NCBI GenBank assembly: GCA_964599875.1
Contig: CAZRHE010000003.1
Span: 48,729 to 112,728, forward strand
DNA from: RGIG4097 sp964599875
Lineage (GTDB): Bacteria; Bacillota; Clostridia; Christensenellales; CAG-917
DNA length: 64,000 nucleotides
Reading direction: 5' to 3'
Below, in pieces: positions 1 to 7,963 of this stretch. How positions within the stretch are numbered: the stretch's first letter is position 1; each line of letters starts with the position of its first letter. Below the pieces are notes generated by a model. That model worked only from the letters and a program-made list of their open reading frames with translations. It was not told the DNA's origin and ran no database searches. Position numbers and translations under genes: made by a program.

Positions 1-118
1 CCACGATTGAAAGCGTAATCGCAAGCCCGATATCGAGGTATAAATTCGTCCAAACGAGGGTCAGCATAAAGACGGATATCGCAAGGAAAATCAAATCTAT
101 AGTTTTCGCCATATTCAT
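1..118 (-). CDS. Membrane protein N-terminus (partial, runs off window)
   Basis: On the minus strand an open frame starts at ATG 118 (second in-frame ATG at 112) and stays open to the window edge, giving 39 residues. They contain a hydrophobic stretch (IDLIFLAISVFMLTLVW) followed by another hydrophobic segment, so a membrane protein is likely. It is divergent from nadD. The family cannot be recognised from so little sequence. No convincing Shine-Dalgarno is visible (only AAGA just before the ATG). It could still be a chance ORF. Confidence 0.45.
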   Translation of the reverse strand, partial: MNMAKTIDLIFLAISVFMLTLVWTNLYLDIGLAITLSIV

Positions 119-167
119 ATTCTTGCCGAGTGTAGAGAAGTTTAGTCGAGAAACTTTCGTTTTGATA

Positions 168-196
168 TTGAAACTTATCCGCATTTTTGATATACT
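168..196 (+). promoter_or_regulatory. Sigma-A-type promoter of nadD (leaderless)
   Basis: TTGAAA at 168-173, a 17-bp spacer, and TATACT at 191-196. The nadD ATG at 203 starts 6 nt after the -10 box, where transcription would be expected to begin, and no Shine-Dalgarno lies between them, so the mRNA is probably leaderless. Confidence 0.7.
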
Positions 197-202
197 ATAT
201 AT

Positions 203-1333
203 ATGCTAACGATAATATTCGGCGGTGCTTTCGATCCGCCGCACTCCGAACATGCGAATATGCTGAAAAACGCAGTAGGCGAACTCGGCGCGGATAGGCT
301 CGTCGTCGTTCCTACTTTTCGTCCTCCGCACAAAAGCGAAGGATTTTTGCCTTATAGCGCGCGCATAGACCTAATTAAAATCGCATTCGACGGCATAATA
401 GACGACTTCGTCGTGGACGAAATCGAGAGAGAAAGGGCGGAGAGCGGGGAAAAATACAACTATGCGTCCGACGTTTTGCCATTGCTTAAAGAAAAGTACG
501 GGGATATTATCTATCTCATCGGCGGGGACAGCGTGGAATATTTCCCCACTTGGCACGAGCCTGAAAAGATTTTGTCCGTTTGTCCCGTCGCGGTCGTCGA
601 GCGAAAAGGGTTTGAAAACGCGTCTTCGTCCGTTCAAAAAATAGTGGATAAATTCGGGTGCGGAGATTTCCGCGTTTTGAGTTACGTAGGGGAGAGGGTA
701 TCTTCTTCGAAGATAAAGGCGGAATTATTGCTTGGTTTGCGTCCGTCCGACCTTGCTTGCGGCGTCCTTGAATATATCGAAAAACACGGCTATTTCAAGG
801 AATATGCGACGTGGCTAAATATGCTCAAAACTTATCAAGAACCCGAACTTTTCGAGCATACTTTGAACGTCGTTTTGCGCGCAATCGACCTCAATTCGAC
901 GCACAACTTAAAGCAAGACTTCAAAAAGACTTTCGAGGCGGCACTTCTTCACGACAACGCAAAGCGGCGCCCGTCTTTGGACGGATTGGACGTCCCGTCC
1001 GACGCCGTCGGCACAACGGTCTTGCATCAGTTTCTCGGAGAAAAGAAAGCGGAGAGGGATTTCGGCGTGACCGACCCCGAAATCTTGTCTGCAATCAGAT
1101 ATCATACGACCGCAAAGGCGGATATGAGCGTCTTTGAAAAACTGATATATACCGCGGACAGCACTTCGTACGATAGGGACTACGATCCTATTCCTACGCT
1201 TCGCAAAATCGCGGACGAGGACTTCGAAGCGGGATTCCGCGCGGTGCTGAAATACACCTACGACAAACTTGCGTCGGCGGGGAAACCTATTTATCCGCTG
1301 ACTCTAAATGCGGTGGAGTATTATCTCAAATAA
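203..1333 (+). CDS. nadD: NadD-YqeK fusion: NaMN adenylyltransferase plus HD-domain phosphohydrolase
   Basis: This 376-aa protein joins two enzymes that are separate neighbours in Bacillus. Residues 1 to about 190 are NadD, which transfers AMP from ATP to nicotinate mononucleotide in NAD synthesis: the nucleotidyltransferase motif GGAFDPPHSEH begins at residue 7 and an ISSTxIR-like SSSKIKAELL lies near 170. Residues about 200-376 are a YqeK-type HD hydrolase (Ap4A hydrolase family), with FEHTLNV and LLHDNAK as metal-binding motifs. The start at 203 is fixed by the closeness of the nucleotide-binding motif. rsfS follows 41 nt downstream, the same order as the unfused Bacillus genes nadD-yqeK-rsfS. 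The fusion is a known architecture in Clostridia; HD catalytic residues appear intact. Confidence 0.93.
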   Translation: MLTIIFGGAFDPPHSEHANMLKNAVGELGADRLVVVPTFRPPHKSEGFLPYSARIDLIKIAFDGIIDDFVVDEIERERAESGEKYNYASDVLPLLKEKYGDIIYLIGGDSVEYFPTWHEPEKILSVCPVAVVERKGFENASSSVQKIVDKFGCGDFRVLSYVGERVSSSKIKAELLLGLRPSDLACGVLEYIEKHGYFKEYATWLNMLKTYQEPELFEHTLNVVLRAIDLNSTHNLKQDFKKTFEAALLHDNAKRRPSLDGLDVPSDAVGTTVLHQFLGEKKAERDFGVTDPEILSAIRYHTTAKADMSVFEKLIYTADSTSYDRDYDPIPTLRKIADEDFEAGFRAVLKYTYDKLASAGKPIYPLTLNAVEYYLK

Positions 1334-1374
1334 CCGCAAAAACTATATTCTAAACAACTAAATCGGAGGAATAA

Positions 1375-1725
1375 ATGGAAAGTTTAGAACTCAAAAATCT
1401 CATTTGTAAGGAACTCGACGAGCGTAAAGCGGTGGATATCACCGTCCTCAAAGTCAAACACCTCACCGTCGTTGCCGACTACTTCGTCATTTGCACGGGA
1501 AAAAGCAATAGACAAGTCAAGGCGCTTGCGGAATATCTGCAAGAAAAAATGGAAGATAACGGCGTAAAATGCTTGCGCATAGACGGGCTCACCGAAGGAA
1601 AGTGGGTCGTGCTCGACTACGGCGGAGTAATCGTCCACGTCTTCAACGACGACACGCGCATGTTTTATTGCCTCGAAAAACTTTGGAGCGACGGCAATAA
1701 CGTGGAGTTTTACAAGGGAGAATAG
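1375..1725 (+). CDS. rsfS: Ribosomal silencing factor RsfS
   Basis: A 116-aa RsfS/Iojap protein, which binds ribosomal protein L14 of the 50S subunit and blocks subunit joining when nutrients are low. The family core is visible: DYFVICTGKSNRQVKALAEY, then a LRIDGLTEGKWVVLDYGGVIVHVF segment. Length is normal. A strong GGAGG lies 5 nt upstream of the ATG. It follows nadD-yqeK in the order conserved in Firmicutes. The last 16 nt overlap the convergent small ORF on the minus strand. Confidence 0.95.
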   Translation: MESLELKNLICKELDERKAVDITVLKVKHLTVVADYFVICTGKSNRQVKALAEYLQEKMEDNGVKCLRIDGLTEGKWVVLDYGGVIVHVFNDDTRMFYCLEKLWSDGNNVEFYKGE

Positions 1726-2003
1726 CCGACTTTTTTGAAGAGTGCGGCGATATCTTTTTCGTTCATATCCTCGCGAATCGTCAAGTACGCGCCTACGTCG
1801 AAGGTTACTATCGTTTGAACGCCGAATTCGTTTTCGATTTTCAAGCGGATATCTTCGCGTAGCGACGTACGCTCGCTTGCGCTGTAAATAGGGGCGGTCA
1901 AGACTGCGACGACGATTATATCGTCGCCGATAAAATATCTTGACGCTACGACCTTGTCGAAAGATAGGGCGACGTCCGCAACCGTGTTTTCGTAAACTAA
2001 CAT
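1710..2003 (-). CDS. Small protein of unknown function, convergent with rsfS
   Basis: The minus-strand frame is open far upstream, but only the C-terminal 97 residues from ATG 2003 look like a protein; the longer version would run through the FMN riboswitch and into ribU. The product has an alternating beta/alpha pattern (GDDIIVVAVLTAPIY, LREDIRLKIENEFGVQTIVTFD) reminiscent of the small alpha/beta fold of YhcN/YlaJ-type sporulation lipoproteins, but no signal peptide or lipobox is present. AAGGAT lies directly before the ATG, unusually close for a Shine-Dalgarno. It overlaps the 3' end of rsfS by 16 nt. I do not recognise the family with confidence. Confidence 0.5.
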   Translation of the reverse strand: MLVYENTVADVALSFDKVVASRYFIGDDIIVVAVLTAPIYSASERTSLREDIRLKIENEFGVQTIVTFDVGAYLTIREDMNEKDIAALFKKVGYSPL

Positions 2004-2061
2004 ATCCTTATTGTCGACTAAAACTCGGTTTTCATACCGAAAACGTTTGCGCCGAAAACCG

Positions 2062-2090
2062 TTGACAACGGATAATGCGTAGCATATAAT
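2062..2090 (+). promoter_or_regulatory. Consensus sigma-A promoter of the FMN riboswitch operon
   Basis: Perfect TTGACA at 2062-2067, 17-bp spacer, perfect TATAAT at 2085-2090. The FMN aptamer begins about 8 nt downstream, at the expected transcription start. Confidence 0.88.
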
Positions 2091-2097
2091 AAAATTG

Positions 2098-2208
2098 CTT
2101 CGGGGCGAGGTGTGATTCCTCACCGGCGGTATAGTCCGCGAACACGCAATGCGTGCCGATAGGGTGCAATTCCCTGACCGACGGTATAGTCCGGATGATA
2201 GAAGCGAC
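2098..2208 (+). ncRNA. FMN (RFN) riboswitch
   Basis: The RFN aptamer core is readable in order: a 5' P1 strand CTTCGGGGC, then CCGGCGGTATAGTCCGCGA, then a variable stem (ACACGCAATGCGTG), then CCCTGACCGACGGTATAG and CCGGATGATAGAAG. It sits between a consensus promoter and a terminator hairpin whose left arm contains GCCCCTGAAG, complementary to the P1 strand, as expected of a transcriptional off-switch. The controlled gene encodes a RibU riboflavin transporter, the commonest RFN target in Firmicutes. Confidence 0.95.
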
Positions 2209-2221
2209 GCATAAATTGCGT

Positions 2222-2248
2222 TAGCGCCCCTGAAGGCGCATTTTTTTA
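2222..2248 (+). terminator. Riboswitch expression-platform terminator
   Basis: GCGCC at 2224-2228, loop CCTGAA, GGCGC at 2235-2239, followed by seven T. Expected to form when FMN is bound, stopping transcription before ribU-tsaE. Confidence 0.8.
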
Positions 2249-2283
2249 TCCCGAAAATTTTTAAAGTGCGCCGAAGGAGAAAA

Positions 2284-3504
2284 ATGGGCAACGAACAAAT
2301 AACAACTGAAATCAGTGCGAAGGAAAAAATCAAAACGTTGTTTTCAAAGTTCAAAAATCCGCGTTTCACGACGGCGTATATCGCAAAAATCGCGATTTTG
2401 ACCGCAATATCCTTTTTGCTGTATGCATTCGGCAAATTCAATCTCCCGTTCATATTCCCGCAATTTTTGGAAATTCAGATAAGCGAACTTCCCGCACTTC
2501 TCGCAGGTTTTTCAATGGGGCCCGTCAGCGGTTGTTTGGTCATCGTGCTGAAATGCCTTTTCAAATTTCCTATGACGAGCACTGCGTACGTTGGCGAGGC
2601 TACGGATATTTTGCTCGGGATACTTTTCGTTTTGCCCGCGTCTATTATTTATCATCGCAAAAAAGACAAAAAGCACGCACTCGTTGGCATTTGCGTAGGC
2701 GGATTGTTGTTCGTAGCGGCGTCCATTATCGTGAATAGATATATATCCGTACCGTTTTTCGTGAGATTGTATTTCGACGGAAATTTCGGTGCGATAGTCG
2801 GAATGTTGCAACCTCTATACAAAAACGTGACCGAAGAAACCTTTTACGTCTATTATTTGTTTGCAGGCGTGTTGCCTTTTAATCTTTTAAGATGTATAAT
2901 CGTAGGAGCGTTGACGTTCGTGTTGTACAAACGTTTGACGAAAATATTGCACTGGGACGGCACTTCGATTGTGAAACACACCGCGGACGAAAACGAACTC
3001 AACGACGAAACGGCGGATAATGCCGAAGAAAACGAGGATACGGCGATATACGAAACCGAAAACGCGGAAATTAGCGCGGACGAAATTTCGGGAACGGAAA
3101 TCGTCGAAACAAATAGTGTCGAAGAAACCTACGCGCTTGCAAAAAGGATTGCGGATACTCTTATAGGCGGAGAAGTGATTCTTCTCGACGGCGACTTGGG
3201 TGCGGGAAAAACCACTTTTACAAAGGGGCTTGCAAAGGCACTCGACGTGAGCGAAGAGGTCACGAGTCCGACTTTCACCATTCTCAACGTGTATGAAAGC
3301 GGACGACTTAAACTCAATCACCTCGATATGTACAGGGTGGAGTGCGAAGACGACCTCGTCGAACTCGGCGTTGAAGAGGCTATTGCGGACGACGGCGTGA
3401 CCGTCATAGAATGGAATAAATTCGAGCGTTTGAACGGCAAAATCATACGCATACGGATTTCGAGCAGAGGAGAAAACGAAAGAGTTTTTGAAATAGAGAA
3501 ATGA
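2284..3504 (+). CDS. ribU-tsaE: RibU riboflavin transporter (ECF S component) fused to TsaE ATPase
   Basis: A 406-aa protein with two unrelated halves. Residues about 20-235 are a RibU-type substrate-binding component of an energy-coupling-factor riboflavin transporter: multi-pass hydrophobic segments and the family block LEIQISELPALLAGFSMGP. An acidic linker (about 236-270) follows. Residues about 270-406 are a complete TsaE, the ATPase that drives the TsaB-TsaD complex making t6A in tRNA: Walker A GDLGAGKTT at 303-311, SPTFTILNVYE, LNHLDMYR and EWNKF. ATG 2284 is preferred over the in-frame GTG 2266 because AAGGAG lies 5 nt before it. It follows the FMN riboswitch and overlaps tsaB by 4 nt. 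TsaE would be tethered to the inner face of the membrane and placed under FMN control. Confidence 0.92.
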   Translation: MGNEQITTEISAKEKIKTLFSKFKNPRFTTAYIAKIAILTAISFLLYAFGKFNLPFIFPQFLEIQISELPALLAGFSMGPVSGCLVIVLKCLFKFPMTSTAYVGEATDILLGILFVLPASIIYHRKKDKKHALVGICVGGLLFVAASIIVNRYISVPFFVRLYFDGNFGAIVGMLQPLYKNVTEETFYVYYLFAGVLPFNLLRCIIVGALTFVLYKRLTKILHWDGTSIVKHTADENELNDETADNAEENEDTAIYETENAEISADEISGTEIVETNSVEETYALAKRIADTLIGGEVILLDGDLGAGKTTFTKGLAKALDVSEEVTSPTFTILNVYESGRLKLNHLDMYRVECEDDLVELGVEEAIADDGVTVIEWNKFERLNGKIIRIRISSRGENERVFEIEK

Positions 3505-4070
3505 AAGCACTTGCAATCGACACTACCAATACGACTTTGACGATTGTCGCAATAAACGGCGACAAGACTTGCTATACCGAATTCGAGGTCGGGAAAAGCG
3601 GACATTCGTCCTTGCTGATACCCGAAATCAAAAAGGTTATGGACGAGGCGAATTTGACGCCCGACGAACTCGAAATCGCGTCCGTAGTCGTCGGTCCGGG
3701 GTCTTTCACGGGAATCAGAATAGGCGCGTCCGCAATGACCGCGATATCCTTTGGTGGCGGTGCGAAAAGAATTGCCGTCAACTATTTCGAACTGCTTGCA
3801 TATAGTAGAGGGCGGATAACCGTAGGCGTGGACGCAGGACACGGAAATACCTATCTTGCGGAATGTGAAAACGGCAAAATCCTCGAAACGAGATTCGTCG
3901 AAGAAGCGGATAAAGACAGTATTCCGTCGGATACGCTCTACGACCTTCCTTGTCCCGCGCATATCGCACTTGAAAAAGTGCTCGTTAAAAAGGCGGAAAA
4001 CGGAGAGTTCGTCGAGGTTTTCGAGCCCGTCTATATGAGAAAATCCCAAGCGGAGAGGAATTTAAAATGA
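3501..4070 (+). CDS. tsaB: tRNA t6A biosynthesis protein TsaB
   Basis: A 189-aa ASKHA-fold protein that partners TsaD and TsaE in forming N6-threonylcarbamoyladenosine at position 37 of ANN-decoding tRNAs. Diagnostic features are the N-terminal LAIDTTNTTLTI, HSSLLIPEI, and VVGPGSFTGIRIGAS. Somewhat shorter than the E. coli protein, as usual for Firmicutes. Its ATG overlaps the tsaE stop by 4 nt, and rimI overlaps its end by 4 nt, so the three are translationally coupled. tsaD itself is not in the window. Confidence 0.94.
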   Translation: MKALAIDTTNTTLTIVAINGDKTCYTEFEVGKSGHSSLLIPEIKKVMDEANLTPDELEIASVVVGPGSFTGIRIGASAMTAISFGGGAKRIAVNYFELLAYSRGRITVGVDAGHGNTYLAECENGKILETRFVEEADKDSIPSDTLYDLPCPAHIALEKVLVKKAENGEFVEVFEPVYMRKSQAERNLK

Positions 4071-4498
4071 GATTTGAACCTTTGCGCTTCGAGCATCTCA
4101 AACAGATGGCGGAAATCGAAAGAGAGGCTTTCGACCAACCTTGGACGGAAAATATGTTTATCCCTGAACTCAGTGCGGACAACGCGTATTATCTCGTGGG
4201 CGTCAGGGGGGACGAAGTGCTGTGTTACGGCGGTTTTCACAAGGTGCTCGACGAGGGGCATATAACTAATATAGCGGTGAAAAGCACCGAAAGAGGTCGC
4301 GGATTTGGCAAATTTTTGATGGCTATGCTCATCTCGAAAGCGAGAGAGGCAGGCATAAAACACTTGACTCTCGAAGTCAAGTCCACAAACGAAGTGGCGA
4401 AAAATATGTACTCGGGATTCGGATTCCGAGTGGAGGGCGTACGCAAGAAGTATTACAACAATCGTGAAGACGCCCTGATTATGTGGATGGACGTCTAA
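4067..4498 (+). CDS. rimI: Ribosomal protein S18 N-acetyltransferase RimI
   Basis: A 143-aa GNAT acetyltransferase. Motif A of the acetyl-CoA site is RGRGFGKFLM near residue 80 and the C-terminal block LEVKSTNEVAKNMYSGFGF is typical of RimI, which acetylates the N-terminus of S18. The order tsaE-tsaB-rimI is conserved in Firmicutes. The ATG overlaps tsaB by 4 nt. Confidence 0.92.
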   Translation: MRFEPLRFEHLKQMAEIEREAFDQPWTENMFIPELSADNAYYLVGVRGDEVLCYGGFHKVLDEGHITNIAVKSTERGRGFGKFLMAMLISKAREAGIKHLTLEVKSTNEVAKNMYSGFGFRVEGVRKKYYNNREDALIMWMDV

Positions 4499-4544
4499 AG
4501 GAGGACGTATAAATAAAGTAGTCGTCGGAAAAGGCGAAACGGTT

Positions 4545-5231
4545 TTGTTTTTACACGGGTGGGGCGGAAGCGCGTCCGCCTTTTTGTTTGTCGCAAAACG
4601 GCTTGCGGGATATAAGTGTATTGCGGTTGATTTCAGCGGTTTCGGGGATAGCGCGGAGCCTGATAGACCTTACACCGTCAAGGATTATGCGGACGAAGTT
4701 ATTTCGCTCCTTCAAGAACTTAAAGAAAACTCTGTGAGCATAGTCGGACATTCGTTCGGCGGAAGAGTAGGATTAGAAATCGCGGCGACGCATCCTGAAA
4801 TAGTCCGCTCTCTCGTGCTCGTGGATTCCGCAGGACTTAAACCGCGCAGAAAACCATCGTTTTATTTGAGAATATATCTACATAAATTGCTTGTTAAACT
4901 CGGTCGCAAGGGACTGAAAGGCTCGAAAGATTACAGAGTTTTGTCCCCAATTATGAAAGCGACCTTCAAAAACGTCGTGACCTACGACCAAAGCGGACTT
5001 TTAGATTTGATTAAATGTCCCACGGCGATTTTTTGGGGGAGAAAGGACAAAGAAACTCCGCCTTATATGGCTAAAAAATTCAAGAAAGGAATAATCGGCA
5101 GCGAAATTTTTTGGCTGGACGGCGGACATTTTGCATACGTGGACGACGCGGAAAAGTTTATCGCGGTGTTGCGCGCGTTTTTATTCGAAACCAAAGAAGG
5201 AAAAACTGATTTCGGCGGTAAAAATTGTTAG
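4545..5231 (+). CDS. Alpha/beta-fold hydrolase (start codon uncertain)
   Basis: An alpha/beta hydrolase of about 228-240 aa: oxyanion-hole motif FLHGWGGSA at the start, nucleophile elbow VGHSFGGRVG, and catalytic His in DGGHFAYVDD. The substrate is unknown. The first standard start is TTG 4545, but that has no Shine-Dalgarno and clips the first beta strand. A strong AGGAGG at 4499-4504 instead faces an in-frame ATA at 4509, which would give the expected N-terminus INKVVVGKGETVLFLHG. It overlaps the following membrane MurF by 7 nt, and ddl comes next, so a role linked to cell-wall precursors is plausible but unproven. Confidence 0.88.
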   Translation: MFLHGWGGSASAFLFVAKRLAGYKCIAVDFSGFGDSAEPDRPYTVKDYADEVISLLQELKENSVSIVGHSFGGRVGLEIAATHPEIVRSLVLVDSAGLKPRRKPSFYLRIYLHKLLVKLGRKGLKGSKDYRVLSPIMKATFKNVVTYDQSGLLDLIKCPTAIFWGRKDKETPPYMAKKFKKGIIGSEIFWLDGGHFAYVDDAEKFIAVLRAFLFETKEGKTDFGGKNC

Positions 5232-6811
5232 TAGCGCGCGGAAATTGGTTTTTTATCATGCTGTCCTTGCTTGCGTCCATATTCATTTCAAGACCGTATC
5301 TTTACGTCGCGCAACAGGATAATTACAGAGTTTCCACCATATTCAAAAGCAAACGGCTGAAAGTCGCGTATCTTATGGATTGGCTTTGTGCGTTGGTGTT
5401 TGCGGGGATATATATAGGGCTCAGTTTTTTGCAGTCGAGGATATTCTGGGGATTTTTGGACGCGATGTTTTTCTTCATAGCGGAAATCACGCTGTATTTT
5501 GCGGAGGAAATGCCCGAAAAGAAGAAACCTATGCGATATACAAAACGCGCCGTCCGCGCGCTCGTGGCACTCGTGACGGTCAATACGACGTTAATTATGC
5601 TTACGTTGTTTCATCTCAACGCGGTCGCGAAAGACGCATATTTCAGATATTCGTCCGTATTCGCGTTTCCGATAATCTATCCGCTTGTTTTTGCTGTTAC
5701 GATGAGCGTGATGAACGTTTTCGAACGGCTCAACAATCTACGTTACGAGAGGAAAACGAAAAGGATTTTATCCGAATATCCGCATCTTATAAAGATAGGA
5801 ATCACGGGGAGTTACGGCAAAACTTCGGTGAAAAACTTTCTTGCGCATTTGCTCGGCGGAAAATACAAGGTGCTTGCGTCGCCCGAGAGTTACAACACGC
5901 CTATGGGCATTGCGAAAACCGTAAACGCTTTGGACGGTTCCTACGACGTGCTTATAGCGGAAATGGGGGCGAGAAGAAAGGGGGATATAAAGAAATTGAT
6001 GAAAATCGTATCCCCCGAAATCGGAGTTTTGACGGGGATAAACGACCAACACCTCGAAACTTTCGGCTCTCGCGAAAATCTCGTTAGGGAGAAGACGAGA
6101 GTGATAAATATGCTCGGAGAGTCGGGGACGGGATTTGCGACGGACGGCGTGAAGAATTACTTCATGGGCGGGAAAAATCGTATTCCGTATTTCATCGGAT
6201 TCGATTCAAGCGACGGCGTGTATGCAAGCGATATCGCGGTGACGGGGGAAGGGTCTGTGTTTAATTTGCATTTCGGAGAGGACGTGTACGTCGCGAAAAC
6301 CGCACTTCTCGGACTTCACAACGTGGAAAATCTGACTTTGGCGGCGGCTGTCGCCTATTATCTCGGCGTGGAGTCCGCGTCAATAATCGCGCGGATATCC
6401 TCTGTCGAGCCCGTGCCTCACCGCTTGCAACTTATTTCAGCGAACGGCATAAGAATAATCGACGACACTTTCAACTCAAATCCCGACGGCGCGAAATGCG
6501 CACTCGACGCACTCTCTTGCTTTGTCGGGCGAAAGATTTTGGTCACTCCGGGGCTTGTCGAACTCGGAAAGGCGGAGAGGGAAGAAAATAGAGAAATAGG
6601 ACGATATGCGGCGGGAATAGCGGATTTAGTCATCCTTATAGGCGGAATCCGCTCGGACGATATCGCAAGAGGGTTGAAAGACGAGGGGTTCAAAGGAGAG
6701 ATATTGCGCTTTGAAACCCTTGCGGACGCGGAAAGCGAGTTCGGGAAAATCTTGCATATGGGGGATAATCTTCTTCTCCTGAACGACTTGCCCGACTTCT
6801 ACGACGAATAG
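5225..6811 (+). CDS. murF: Membrane-anchored MurF-like D-Ala-D-Ala-adding ligase
   Basis: A 528-aa Mur ligase in which the usual UDP-binding N-terminal domain is replaced by about 165 residues with four to five hydrophobic segments (about 10-27, 48-68, 72-92, 108-133, 143-165). The catalytic core follows: P-loop GITGSYGKTSVKNF near 193, IAEMGARRKGDI, NDQHLETFGS, and the MurF signature DDTFNSNPDGAK. The family adds D-Ala-D-Ala to UDP-MurNAc-tripeptide. ddl lies directly downstream and no murF is present in the dcw cluster between murE and mraY, supporting this role. Start TTG 5225 overlaps the hydrolase stop; ATG 5258 is an alternative. The membrane domain suggests the ligase works at the membrane. 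Confidence 0.85.
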   Translation: MLVARGNWFFIMLSLLASIFISRPYLYVAQQDNYRVSTIFKSKRLKVAYLMDWLCALVFAGIYIGLSFLQSRIFWGFLDAMFFFIAEITLYFAEEMPEKKKPMRYTKRAVRALVALVTVNTTLIMLTLFHLNAVAKDAYFRYSSVFAFPIIYPLVFAVTMSVMNVFERLNNLRYERKTKRILSEYPHLIKIGITGSYGKTSVKNFLAHLLGGKYKVLASPESYNTPMGIAKTVNALDGSYDVLIAEMGARRKGDIKKLMKIVSPEIGVLTGINDQHLETFGSRENLVREKTRVINMLGESGTGFATDGVKNYFMGGKNRIPYFIGFDSSDGVYASDIAVTGEGSVFNLHFGEDVYVAKTALLGLHNVENLTLAAAVAYYLGVESASIIARISSVEPVPHRLQLISANGIRIIDDTFNSNPDGAKCALDALSCFVGRKILVTPGLVELGKAEREENREIGRYAAGIADLVILIGGIRSDDIARGLKDEGFKGEILRFETLADAESEFGKILHMGDNLLLLNDLPDFYDE

Positions 6812-6819
6812 GTGGATAT

Positions 6820-7947
6820 ATGAAAATTAAAGTAGCGTTGATTTTCGGCGGACGCTCGGTGGAAAGCGACATATCCGTCATAACCGCAATTCAGGCGTAC
6901 AAGCACCTTGACGCAAAGTTATACGACGTCGAGCCGATATTCCTTTACGACGGAGATTTCTATATGGGCGGAATGAGGACGATATCCGATTTTTCACCTT
7001 TCGAGGCGCACAGGCACGAAAAGACGTTGCTGTATTCGGGCGGTTTCTATTCGGTTAAGAGGGGGAAACTCAAAAAGGTTTTCGCTCCCGACGTCGCGCT
7101 TATATGCTGCCACGGCGGGGAGGGGGAAAACGGCACTTTGCAAGGAATGCTTGATTTCTATTCAATTCCGCATACGTCCGCGGATATGCTCCCGTCCGCT
7201 ATATGCATGGACAAGGGAGTGAGCAAAGAGTTTTTCGACAATATGCTTTTGAACGTCGTGCCGTATTCCGTCGTGTATAAGGGGGATTATATAAGGAGAA
7301 AGGAAGATACCATTCGTTATTTAGGAGAAACTCTCGGCTATCCGCTTATCGTCAAGCCCGCACGGCTCGGAAGCAGTATAGGAATATCCACGGCGGACGG
7401 GGCGGACGAACTCGAATACGCAATGGACGTCGCGTGCGAATTCGACGACAAAATTGTGATAGAGCAAAAATTGACGGAATTTGTCGAAGTCAATTGTGCG
7501 GCGTTTAGGGATGAAAACGGGGATATAATCCTGTCCGAAACAGAAACTCCGCTATCCGCGCACGACGTGCTGACGTTTGAAGATAAGTACGTGTCAAGAG
7601 GAAAAATAGGCGGCGGCGGTCGTGTTATGCCCGCGGATATCGGCGCGCTAAACGAGGTCGTCAAAAACAATACGAAACGCATATATGACGCTCTCGAATT
7701 GGAAGGGGTGGTCAGGGTGGATTATCTTGCGGATAAAGAAAGAAACAAGGTCTATATCAACGAAATAAACACCGTCCCCGGCTCCCTTGCTTACTATCTT
7801 TTCGAGGGAATGGGAATATCCTACGAAGAGTTGTTGCGGTGGATGATATCCCGCGCCATGAAAAAAGAAAAAACGATCAAACAATCCTTTTCATCGGGCG
7901 TCCTCGAAAACTTCCGCATGGGGACGGTCGGAAAGATGAAATTATGA
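6820..7947 (+). CDS. ddl: D-alanine--D-alanine ligase
   Basis: A 375-aa ATP-grasp ligase joining two D-Ala molecules for the peptidoglycan stem. Visible landmarks: N-terminal LIFGGRSVESDISV, CHGGEGENGTLQGMLD, KPARLGSSIGIS, a DKY in the omega-loop region matching the Lys-Tyr pair of D-Ala-forming enzymes, and the Mg-binding EINTVPGSLAYYL. It starts 8 nt after the MurF-like gene and a terminator follows, so hydrolase-murF-ddl form one unit. Normal length. Confidence 0.94.
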   Translation: MKIKVALIFGGRSVESDISVITAIQAYKHLDAKLYDVEPIFLYDGDFYMGGMRTISDFSPFEAHRHEKTLLYSGGFYSVKRGKLKKVFAPDVALICCHGGEGENGTLQGMLDFYSIPHTSADMLPSAICMDKGVSKEFFDNMLLNVVPYSVVYKGDYIRRKEDTIRYLGETLGYPLIVKPARLGSSIGISTADGADELEYAMDVACEFDDKIVIEQKLTEFVEVNCAAFRDENGDIILSETETPLSAHDVLTFEDKYVSRGKIGGGGRVMPADIGALNEVVKNNTKRIYDALELEGVVRVDYLADKERNKVYINEINTVPGSLAYYLFEGMGISYEELLRWMISRAMKKEKTIKQSFSSGVLENFRMGTVGKMKL

Positions 7948-7963
7948 TTTAAAACAATTAAAA

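Noticed and set aside
2004..2453. N-terminal extension of the small minus-strand gene
   Set aside because: It would cross the FMN riboswitch, its promoter and the start of ribU.
6820..7947. D-Ala--D-lactate ligase (vancomycin resistance type)
   Set aside because: The Lys-Tyr pair typical of D-Ala-D-Ala enzymes is present and no vanH or vanX neighbours exist.
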